Shown one piece after another: positions 41,327 to 48,209 of a stretch of 64,000 bases of DNA. How positions within the stretch are numbered: position 1 is the stretch's first letter; each line of letters starts with the position of its first letter. The DNA lies in assembly GCF_003574625.1 (NCBI RefSeq), contig NZ_QNUJ01000004.1, positions 434,001-498,000 on the forward strand. The letters are read 5' to 3'. The position numbers and the translations under genes were made by a program. The stretch is from Shinella zoogloeoides. Lineage in GTDB: Bacteria; Pseudomonadota; Alphaproteobacteria; Rhizobiales; Rhizobiaceae. The notes beneath the pieces are model-generated. The model had not been told where the DNA came from and ran no database searches. It worked only from the letters and a program-made list of their open reading frames with translations.

Positions 41327-42361
41327 TTACTGCTGCAGCCGCTGCTTGAGGAGATTCAGATATTCCTCGTTCGAGTCATCCGCGCCGCTCCCCGCCTTTT
41401 CGGCCGGGGCCTTGCAGGAGGGCTTGTAGTTGATCGCCATGCCGGCCTTGACGCAAACGCCCACCTGCCAGCCGGGCGGCAGGGCGGTGAGGTCCACCGT
41501 CTTCCATTTCGGATGGCCGGTCGCCTTCAGCTTGTCGAGCCCGGTGAGGATGAGGCTGGAGAAATCCGAGACCGTCTTGCAGCTGTCGCGGTGATAGGCG
41601 TTGCGCTTGACGTCGTAGTCATAGGTCATCATCACGGCCTTCACCGCGACGAGATCGACCGGCTGGTCCTGGAACGAATAGGTGCCGGCCTCGATCCGAG
41701 AGGGTGTGTAGGTGGCGAGCAGCGGCGCCTCGGTGATCGGCAGAAGGTGGAATTTCGCCTTGTCGATCGTATTGCCGGCAAAGAGCGCGGCGGGCGCGCC
41801 CGCGACGTAGAAGAAGGCATCGATCTCGCCGGAGAGCAGCTTGGGCAGCGCATCGTCCGGGTTGATGTCGATGCGCTCGCCGGGCTTTACCTGCAGGATG
41901 TCCATGATCAGCGTCGCCGTCAGGAAGGTGCCGCTGTCCTTCTTGCCGACGGCGATCTTCTTGCCGGCGAGGTCCTTCATGCCGGCAATGTCCTTGCGGG
42001 CGAGGACATGGATCTCCTCGTTGTAGAGCGGGAACATGATGCGCACGCCCTTCACCGCCTTCTGCACCTCCGGGTCGTTCGCCTCGAAGGTCTTCAGATA
42101 TTCGAGCACGTCGCTCTGCACGATGCCGAACTGGGTGTTGCGACGGTTGCGCACGCCGACGAAGTTTTCCAGCGAGCCGGCGCTTTCGACCACGTTCAGC
42201 TTCAGGCCGCATTCGGCGCCGAGCGCGGCGATGTCGTGGCCGATCTTGATATAGGTGCCCTGCGGGCCGCCGGTCATGATGTTGCGCTCGATTCCCTCGG
42301 CCGATGCCGTGCCGATGGAAAGTGCAAGGCCGAGTGCGGCCGCAAGAACAGATCGCTTCAT
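41327..42361 (-). CDS. TAXI family TRAP-transporter solute-binding protein (orphan)
   Basis: A 344-residue periplasmic binding protein with signal peptide MKRSVLAAALGLALSIGTASA and the TAXI family start NIMTGGPQGTYIKIGHDIA, followed by SGTFLTATLIMDILQV, IDAFFYVAGAPA and ITEAPLLATYTPSRI. TAXI receptors normally serve a fused TRAP membrane component, but none is nearby. Its C-terminal part is longer and cysteine-bearing (CKTVS, VGVCVKAG, PSCKAPAEKAG). Substrate unknown. The ATG at 42361 is preceded by GGGAGGGA. Confidence 0.88.
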   Translation of the reverse strand: MKRSVLAAALGLALSIGTASAEGIERNIMTGGPQGTYIKIGHDIAALGAECGLKLNVVESAGSLENFVGVRNRRNTQFGIVQSDVLEYLKTFEANDPEVQKAVKGVRIMFPLYNEEIHVLARKDIAGMKDLAGKKIAVGKKDSGTFLTATLIMDILQVKPGERIDINPDDALPKLLSGEIDAFFYVAGAPAALFAGNTIDKAKFHLLPITEAPLLATYTPSRIEAGTYSFQDQPVDLVAVKAVMMTYDYDVKRNAYHRDSCKTVSDFSSLILTGLDKLKATGHPKWKTVDLTALPPGWQVGVCVKAGMAINYKPSCKAPAEKAGSGADDSNEEYLNLLKQRLQQ

Positions 42362-42454
42362 CGAAATCCCTCCCTTGGGCAATTCCGGAATAAGCGCGGC
42401 GGCTTTGCATCAGGAATCGCGGAAATACAGGCCGGCGGCAAGGCCGCCATGGAA

Positions 42455-43483
42455 CTAGCAGTCGCTGTCGAGATCGCGCATCAGGTTGCGAAGCGTCAGC
42501 ACCGGCACACGCTTGAAGACGCCGCCGAGCGAATTGGTGACGCACTCGCCGGAAACCAGCGTGCGTTCAAGCTGGTCGCGCTGGGTGCCGGTGAGACGAT
42601 CGAGACCGGGCGCATCGCGCATCGCATCGGCCACGAGCGACGCATCGCGCGGATTTCGGCTATCGGCCGGCTTCGCATTGTCGCGCGCCGGACCGTCTCC
42701 GACATTCCCGGGACCCTTCTGCTGCACTGAACGCGCTGCCGCCTCCAGCGCGCCGATCCGTGCCGTGAGCGTCCCGTTGCTGGCCTTGAGATCGGCAATC
42801 TCCCGATCCCTGTCAGCGATCTCCTTGCGCAATGCAGGCAGGTCCTTCGCCCGCATGGTCTCTTCGGCGCGCTGCGCGTCCTCGAGCTGCCTGCGCAGCG
42901 TGGCGGCCTCTGCCGCGAGACGGTTCGCCTCGGCGCTCTGCGCGCCCGCCTGCGCGCCACGGGCCTGGTCCAGGGCCTTTTCCAGCCGCGCGATCTGGTC
43001 GGCGCTAAGGGAGAGTTGGCGCTCGCGCTCCTGCAGGGCGTTCTCGGCCTTCGTCTTCGAGGCTTCCGCATCCACGGCGCGCCGGGAGGCGCGTTGCAGA
43101 TCGCGCTTCAGTTCCGGGATGACTTCCTGCGTCAGCCGCGCATTTTCCGCAACGGTAGCGTCGTCGGAGATCCCTATGCCGTTGCGAAGGGCCTCCATCT
43201 GCTGCTTGAGGGTGCGGTTCTCGTCGGCGAAGGCTTGAGACCGCTGGCTGCCGTCCTCGACCTGCGCGGTGCGGGCGTCGAGCTCGCTTGCAAGCTCGGC
43301 GATGCGCTGGTCCCGCTGCTCGATCTCGCTGGCCGGAACGGCGCCGCTCATCATCCGCAGGCCGCCGTAGCCGGCTGCCGCGCCCAGCGCCAGGCTGACC
43401 ACGGAGGCGAACAGGATGCCGCCCGCCCCGGAGCCGCCGCCTGCCGTCGTTCCGTTGCCGCTCCTGCCCCACTGGTTGTTCAT
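42455..43483 (-). CDS. Membrane-anchored coiled-coil protein, function unknown (342 aa)
   Basis: A 342-residue protein with one N-terminal membrane helix (about residues 22-44; GGILFASVVSLALGAAAGYG) after a glycine-rich start, then a long coiled coil at roughly 50-255 rich in A, E, R, L and Q heptads, a proline- and glycine-rich hinge (QQKGPGNVGDGPARDNAKP), and a small C-terminal domain with two cysteines (GECVTNS and the terminal C342). The start at 43483 removes a 20-residue upstream extension. The topology suggests a periplasmic coiled coil, perhaps envelope scaffolding; this is inference. Confidence 0.65.
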   Translation of the reverse strand: MNNQWGRSGNGTTAGGGSGAGGILFASVVSLALGAAAGYGGLRMMSGAVPASEIEQRDQRIAELASELDARTAQVEDGSQRSQAFADENRTLKQQMEALRNGIGISDDATVAENARLTQEVIPELKRDLQRASRRAVDAEASKTKAENALQERERQLSLSADQIARLEKALDQARGAQAGAQSAEANRLAAEAATLRRQLEDAQRAEETMRAKDLPALRKEIADRDREIADLKASNGTLTARIGALEAAARSVQQKGPGNVGDGPARDNAKPADSRNPRDASLVADAMRDAPGLDRLTGTQRDQLERTLVSGECVTNSLGGVFKRVPVLTLRNLMRDLDSDC

Positions 43484-43627
43484 GCCGCCCGATCCGCCTG
43501 AAACATCTTTTCCCGAGGTACGCCGAAACCGCCGGAGGTGCAAGCGCCGAGGGGGAAGGCACCCGGTGGCGGAACTATTGATGTTTCAGCGAAATTACCC
43601 AAATATAAGTGGAAAGGTAGGTACGCC

Positions 43628-43960
43628 ATGAAGATGCGTGACGCAAAATTTGCCATCGGCGACGTGGTCCGCCACCGGGTCTTCCCGTTCCGCGGCGTGA
43701 TCTTCGACGTCGATCCCGAATTCGCCAATACCGAAGAATGGTGGAATTCCATTCCGGCCGAGATACGGCCTTCGAAGGATCAGCCCTTCTACCACCTCTT
43801 CGCGGAGAACGACGACACGGAATATGTCGCCTATGTCTCCGAACAGAACCTTGTCGCCGACGACAGCGGCCAGCCGATCCGCCACCCGCAGGTCCGCGCG
43901 CTGATGGATGTAGACAAGGGCCATTACCGCTGGAAGGAGCAGAGCAGCCTCTTCCACTGA
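43628..43960 (+). CDS. hspQ: HspQ heat shock protein (YccV-like)
   Basis: A 110-residue protein of the HspQ family: AKFAIGDVVRHRVFPFRGVI, FDVDPEFANTEEWWNSIP, QPFYHLFAEND, and YVAYVSEQNLVAD. In enterobacteria HspQ binds Lon and enhances its proteolysis, and is itself heat-induced. The ATG at 43628 follows AAAGGTAGGT. It is closed by a hairpin shared with the convergent ialB-family gene. Confidence 0.9.
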   Translation: MKMRDAKFAIGDVVRHRVFPFRGVIFDVDPEFANTEEWWNSIPAEIRPSKDQPFYHLFAENDDTEYVAYVSEQNLVADDSGQPIRHPQVRALMDVDKGHYRWKEQSSLFH

Positions 43961-43985
43961 CCGGCGGACCCCGATGGCAGGCAAT

Positions 43986-44014
43986 AAAAAACCCGGCCGA
44001 TGGCCGGGTTTTTC
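43986..44014. terminator. Bidirectional terminator between hspQ and the IalB-family gene
   Basis: Stem AAACCCGGCC / GGCCGGGTTT (43989-43998 with 44002-44011), loop GAT, flanked by A residues on the left and T residues on the right. The same ten-base stem is used after glnA. Confidence 0.85.
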
Positions 44015-44034
44015 GTATCTGGCAATAGGGCCGC

Positions 44035-44658
44035 TTACTGGCTCTTGGCGGCCTTCTGGGCGTCTTCGAGCTTCTTGCGGGCTTCCTCGGCCTTCTTCTG
44101 CATTTCTTCCTGCAGCAGGCGCTGGCGCTCTTCGAGCTGCGACTGTTCGATCGGCTCGCCGTCGAAGACGCCGGTGAAGCCTTCGAGCGAGATCTTGATC
44201 GGGTTCGGCGCGCGCTGGAAATTGACCGAGGTCAGAACCAGTTCGCCACCCTTCTTGAGGCTAGCGAGGACCTGGTCGGTGAGCGGCACTTCGGCCACGC
44301 ACTTGTCGGGCATGCAGATGGCGTAGTCGAGCTTCTGGGCCTTGCCGCCGTCGATCTGCATCTGCACGCCGACGGGGATGAGGCGGGCGCTCGGAACCGA
44401 GACCTGCATGATCTTGCGGTTGGCCTTGCCGGTGACGGTGATGAGGCCGACAGCGGTGATAAGCTGGCCGCTGGTGGCGGTCAGAAGGTTCTGCACGATG
44501 CAGACGTCGTTGTCTTCCTGCTTGGTGCAGACCTTGAACCAGCCCTTCGGCGGAGCAGCCTGCTGCGCGAGCGATGCCGACGGAGCCGCCGCGAGTGCGA
44601 CCGAGGCGGCAAAGGCGGAAAGCACGGTCCGCTTGATGAGATTCGATGTGAAGATCAT
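44035..44658 (-). CDS. Invasion-associated locus B (IalB) family protein
   Basis: A 207-residue exported protein. A signal peptide (about residues 1-31, ending SASLAQQ) precedes the IalB core: WFKVCTKQEDNDVCIVQNLL, then ARLIPVGVQMQIDGGKAQ and the cysteine pair CMPDKC. The C-terminal 50 residues form a basic/acidic coiled coil (EERQRLLQEEMQKKAEEARK). IalB is an invasion-related outer-membrane protein in Bartonella; in rhizobia the family is common with an unclear role. Confidence 0.85.
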   Translation of the reverse strand: MIFTSNLIKRTVLSAFAASVALAAAPSASLAQQAAPPKGWFKVCTKQEDNDVCIVQNLLTATSGQLITAVGLITVTGKANRKIMQVSVPSARLIPVGVQMQIDGGKAQKLDYAICMPDKCVAEVPLTDQVLASLKKGGELVLTSVNFQRAPNPIKISLEGFTGVFDGEPIEQSQLEERQRLLQEEMQKKAEEARKKLEDAQKAAKSQ

Positions 44659-44785
44659 GACGAGTTCGGTCTCCTGAAAATCGGTGCCGGAGCGACAGCG
44701 CCCCTCCGCAAGCCCCTCTCGGGCATTTGGTCAGCCGTGCGCTCTCCTGTCGGCGAAATGAGGCATTTGCATGACCCGCTTCGGC

Positions 44786-44797
44786 GTAACCTGTTAC
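44786..44797. repeat. Inverted repeat GTAAC-CT-GTTAC upstream of the family 5 binding protein
   Basis: Two five-base arms separated by two bases, 134 bp before the TTG start. It shares GTAAC/GTTAC half sites with the larger palindrome at 46768-46785. Confidence 0.3.
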
Positions 44798-44931
44798 AAT
44801 GGGCCGCGCCGGATATCCAGCCTTTCCTTGCGAAAATCCCGCGTTGCTTCTATTTCCGCCTCGTCACGGTGCCGTCCTGTTTCTGGCGGCTATAATGCAC
44901 GAGAATCATCCGGACCGACGAGGAGATACGC

Positions 44932-46746
44932 TTGCGTCCCTTTCTGATGGCCTTCGCCGCCTGCCTGTTCGGCCTGCCGGCCACGCTGGGCCACGCAGCC
45001 CCGGTGCACGGCATCGCCATGCACGGTGATCCGGCCCTGCCGCCCGACTACAAGCACTTCGGCTATGTCAATCCGGATGTGAAGAAGGGCGGGCGCATCG
45101 CCTATGGCGTGGTCGGCACGTTCGACAATCTCAATCCCTTCATCCTGAAGAGCATGCGCACCACCGCGCGCGGCATGTGGGATCCGGAATTCGGCAATCT
45201 CGTCTACGAATCACTGATGCAGCGCTCGCGTGACGAGGCCTTCACCATGTACGGCCTCATCGCCGAAACGGCGGAATGGGACGACGACCGCACCTTCATC
45301 CAGTTCAACCTCAATCCCAGGGCGCGCTGGGCCGACGGCGTGCCGATCACGCCGGAAGACGTCATCTTCAGTTTCGAGTTGCTGCGCGACAAGGGTCGCA
45401 CGCCCTTCAGCCTCCGACTCGACGGGGTCGAGAAAGTCGAAAAGGTCGGCGAGCGCGGCGTGCGCTTCACCTTCAACGACAAGGCCGACCGCGAGACGCC
45501 CCTGCTGATCGCCGGCTATTCGCCGATCCTGCCGAAGCACGCCATCGACGTCGAGACGTTCGACCGCACGTCCCTCGCCTTCCCGCTCGGCTCCGGCCCC
45601 TACAAGGTGAAGGAGGTCAAGCCCGGCGAGAAGATCGTCTATGCCCGCGACCCGAACTATTGGGCAAAGGATCTTCCCTCGAAAGTCGGCTTCGACAATT
45701 ATGACGAGATCTCCGTCGAGTATTTCCTGCAGGACAACTCGCTTTTCGAGGCGTTCAAGAAGGGCGAGATCGACCTTTACCAGGAGGGTAACCCGACGAA
45801 GTGGACGCGCGGCTACGATTTCCCGGCCGCCCTCTCCGGCGCGGTCGTCAAGGATGCCATCAAGCCGAAGACGCCCTCGGGCATGTTCGGCTTCGTCTTC
45901 AACACCCGCCGGCCGCTCTTCCAGAACCGCGACCTGCGCAAGGGGCTGACACTGGCCTTCGATTTCGAATGGGTGAACCGCAGCCTCTTCGAGAACGCCT
46001 ACAAGCGCACGCAGAGCTACTGGCAGAATTCCGAGCTGAGCTCGATGGGAGTTGCGGCCGATGCGCGTGAGCGCGAGATCGCAGGCCCCGCGTTGTCGCG
46101 CATCGACGCGGATATTCTCGACGGCACGCATCTGCTGCCCACGACCGATGCGTCGGGCCGCGACCGCAAGGTGCTGCGCCAGGCGATGGATTCCTTCGAG
46201 AAGGCCGGCTACGCCATCAAGGGCGGGCAGATGGTCGATGGCGCGGGCAAGCCGCTGACCTTCGAGATCATGACGCAGAACGCGGACCAGGAGAAGCTGG
46301 CGCTCGCCTATCAGCGCTTCCTTACCGCGCTCGGTGTGAAGGCGACGATCCGCACGGTGGACGATTCGCAGTACCAGAGCCGGACGCAGACCTTCGACTA
46401 TGACGTCATCGTCAAGGCGTTCCCCTCCTCGCTCTCGCCGGGGCGGGACCAGATCAGCTACTGGAGCTCGACTATGCGCGACCGGCCCGGCAGCTCGAAC
46501 TTCGCCGGCCTCGCCGATCCCGACGTCGACCGCATCCTCGATGCCATCCTGACCGCACGCACGGCGGAGGATTTCCGCTCGGCCGTGCGCCTGCACGACA
46601 GGATGCTCCTTTCGGGCTACTATGTCGTGCCGCTCTACCATCTCGGCGAACAGTGGGTCGCGCATTCGAAGCATATCGCCCGGCCGCAGGCGGTTCCGCT
46701 CTACGGTTTCCAGTTCCCGACATGGTGGGACGAGCGGGCGCAGTAA
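44932..46746 (+). CDS. ABC transporter substrate-binding protein, family 5 (YejA-like)
   Basis: A 604-residue periplasmic receptor of the peptide/oligopeptide class. A signal peptide (MRPFLMAFAACLFGLPATLGHA) is followed by HGIAMHGDPALPPDYKHFGY and the family 5 blocks GTFDNLNPF, WDDDRTFIQFNLNPRARWADG, PLGSGPYKV and YARDPNYW. The length and start are those of YejA, which imports microcin C-like peptides and muropeptides in enterobacteria. No permease or ATPase is next to it, so it must use a transporter encoded elsewhere. The start is TTG at 44932 after GAGGAGAT; the ATG at 44947 would shorten the signal peptide. Confidence 0.9.
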   Translation: MRPFLMAFAACLFGLPATLGHAAPVHGIAMHGDPALPPDYKHFGYVNPDVKKGGRIAYGVVGTFDNLNPFILKSMRTTARGMWDPEFGNLVYESLMQRSRDEAFTMYGLIAETAEWDDDRTFIQFNLNPRARWADGVPITPEDVIFSFELLRDKGRTPFSLRLDGVEKVEKVGERGVRFTFNDKADRETPLLIAGYSPILPKHAIDVETFDRTSLAFPLGSGPYKVKEVKPGEKIVYARDPNYWAKDLPSKVGFDNYDEISVEYFLQDNSLFEAFKKGEIDLYQEGNPTKWTRGYDFPAALSGAVVKDAIKPKTPSGMFGFVFNTRRPLFQNRDLRKGLTLAFDFEWVNRSLFENAYKRTQSYWQNSELSSMGVAADAREREIAGPALSRIDADILDGTHLLPTTDASGRDRKVLRQAMDSFEKAGYAIKGGQMVDGAGKPLTFEIMTQNADQEKLALAYQRFLTALGVKATIRTVDDSQYQSRTQTFDYDVIVKAFPSSLSPGRDQISYWSSTMRDRPGSSNFAGLADPDVDRILDAILTARTAEDFRSAVRLHDRMLLSGYYVVPLYHLGEQWVAHSKHIARPQAVPLYGFQFPTWWDERAQ

Positions 46747-46767
46747 AGGGGTTATCCCCAGAACTCG

Positions 46768-46785
46768 GGTTACCTCGAGGTAACC
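46768..46785. promoter_or_regulatory. 18-bp perfect palindrome in the promoter of the FrnE-like gene
   Basis: GGTTACCTCGAGGTAACC is perfectly self-complementary. Two bases after it comes TTGAAA (46788-46793) and, 17 bp further, TATCTC (46811-46816), a plausible -35/-10 pair. The palindrome thus sits where an operator would. The regulator is unknown. Confidence 0.5.
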
Positions 46786-46860
46786 TGTTGAAAGCCGCAG
46801 CACGCCGGCCTATCTCGGCGTCCTGTCCGGAATGTCCCGGCATCTCGAAAGGAAAACCGG

Positions 46861-47532
46861 ATGGAAGCCATTACGATCGATGTCGTCTCGGACGTCGTCT
46901 GCCCCTGGTGCTATCTGGGCAAGAAGCGGCTCGACAAGGCGATCGACACCGTGAAGGACGAGCTTGCCGTCGCGGTGACGTTCCGGCCCTACCAGCTCAA
47001 TCCCGACATGCCGCCGGAAGGCGTCGACCACAAGCAGCATCTCGCCGAAAAGCTCGGCGGCACCGACGCCGTCAACCGCGCGCATGAAATGCTGGCGGGA
47101 CTGGGCGAAGAAGACGGCATCGAGTTCGACTTCCCGGCCGTCAAGATCAGTCCCAACACGCTCGACGCGCACCGCCTGCTGCGCTGGGCGATGATCGAGG
47201 GCCCGGAGGTCCAGAACCGCGTCGCCCTCGCCCTCTTCAAGGCCTATTTCGAGGAAGGCCGCAATGTCGGCGACCGCGCCGTGCTGCTCGACATCGCGGA
47301 AGCATCGGGCATGGACCGCGCTGTCGTCTCCGCCCTCTTCTCCGCCGGCGCGGACGTCGATTCCGTCAAGGAGGAGATCGGCATGGCCCGCGACATGGGC
47401 GTGACGGGTGTGCCCTGCTTCATCATCGACAACAAATATGCCGTGATGGGCGCGCAATCCGTCGACGTGCTGACCGACGCCTTCCGCGAGATCGCGGCGA
47501 TGAAGGCGCAGGAGCGCATCGGGAAGAACTGA
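46861..47532 (+). CDS. DsbA family oxidoreductase (FrnE-like)
   Basis: A 223-residue thioredoxin-fold protein without a signal peptide, so cytoplasmic. The redox motif is C14-P-W-C17 (SDVVCPWCYLGKKRLDKAI), and the insert-domain and return strands FDFPAVKISPNTLDAH and GVTGVPCFIIDNKYAVMGAQS, with the cis-proline in GVPCF, match the FrnE / 2-hydroxychromene-2-carboxylate isomerase-related group. FrnE proteins protect against oxidative and disulfide stress in some bacteria. It has its own promoter region with a perfect palindrome. Confidence 0.88.
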   Translation: MEAITIDVVSDVVCPWCYLGKKRLDKAIDTVKDELAVAVTFRPYQLNPDMPPEGVDHKQHLAEKLGGTDAVNRAHEMLAGLGEEDGIEFDFPAVKISPNTLDAHRLLRWAMIEGPEVQNRVALALFKAYFEEGRNVGDRAVLLDIAEASGMDRAVVSALFSAGADVDSVKEEIGMARDMGVTGVPCFIIDNKYAVMGAQSVDVLTDAFREIAAMKAQERIGKN

Positions 47533-47537
47533 GCGGT

Positions 47538-48179
47538 TTACTCGCTCGCCGCAAGAACGGAGGGGCGGGCCCTGATCCGCTCCCACCATGCCTGAATGGA
47601 CGGGAATTCGCGAATGAGCGCGGCGCCCTCCGGCGCTTGCGCAAACAGGCCGAACATCGGAGCGGCATGAAAATCAGCCAATGACGGCTCCGGCCCGGAG
47701 AGCCAGTTTTCGGCTCCCAGCAAGTTCGAAAGCGCCCCCAGGAAGAGGCGTGCCTTTTCAAGGCCGCCGGCAATGCGCGCTTCGTCTACCGCGTCGGCCC
47801 CGGATGCTTCCATCCGCTGCACGTAGACATCCCATACCATCGGCAGATAGGCATAATTGTCCAGCATCGCGACGATCTGGTTCATGCGCGCGCGATCACG
47901 AAGAGCGCTCGGTTGCAGCGGCGGTCCGGAAAATGCCTCATCCACGTAGCGGGTTATCGCGCCTGTTTCGTAGAGGGCGAACCCGTCGTGCTCGAAGGCG
48001 GGAATACGGCCGAAGGGGTGGCGCGCAAGATGCTCGGGCGGCACGCCCTCGCCTGAAAACACGTCCACCGGCACGAGATCGTAAGGCACTCCCTTTTCAT
48101 GGAGTGCGATGCGCGCGATCCGAACGTAGACGCTGTAGCTTGCGCCGTAGACCGTGACCGATGGATGCATTTCCGGCAT
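47538..48179 (-). CDS. Glutathione S-transferase family protein
   Basis: A 213-residue GST: the N-terminal thioredoxin-like domain (VTVYGASYSVYVRIARIALHE; the HPFGRIPAFEHDGFALYET segment with the cis-proline and the E-T pair that holds the gamma-glutamyl moiety) and an all-helical C-terminal domain with LADFHAAPMF. Substrate is unknown. It is convergent with the FrnE-like gene, with 5 bp between stops. Confidence 0.88.
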   Translation of the reverse strand: MPEMHPSVTVYGASYSVYVRIARIALHEKGVPYDLVPVDVFSGEGVPPEHLARHPFGRIPAFEHDGFALYETGAITRYVDEAFSGPPLQPSALRDRARMNQIVAMLDNYAYLPMVWDVYVQRMEASGADAVDEARIAGGLEKARLFLGALSNLLGAENWLSGPEPSLADFHAAPMFGLFAQAPEGAALIREFPSIQAWWERIRARPSVLAASE

Positions 48180-48209
48180 TTCGCAATCCTCTCGGCCCCG
48201 ACGTTTCGA

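Noticed and set aside
44799-45029. Plus-strand ORF overlapping the start of the binding-protein gene
   Set aside because: It is out of frame with the signal peptide and its second half reads through the binding-protein gene; no ribosome site.
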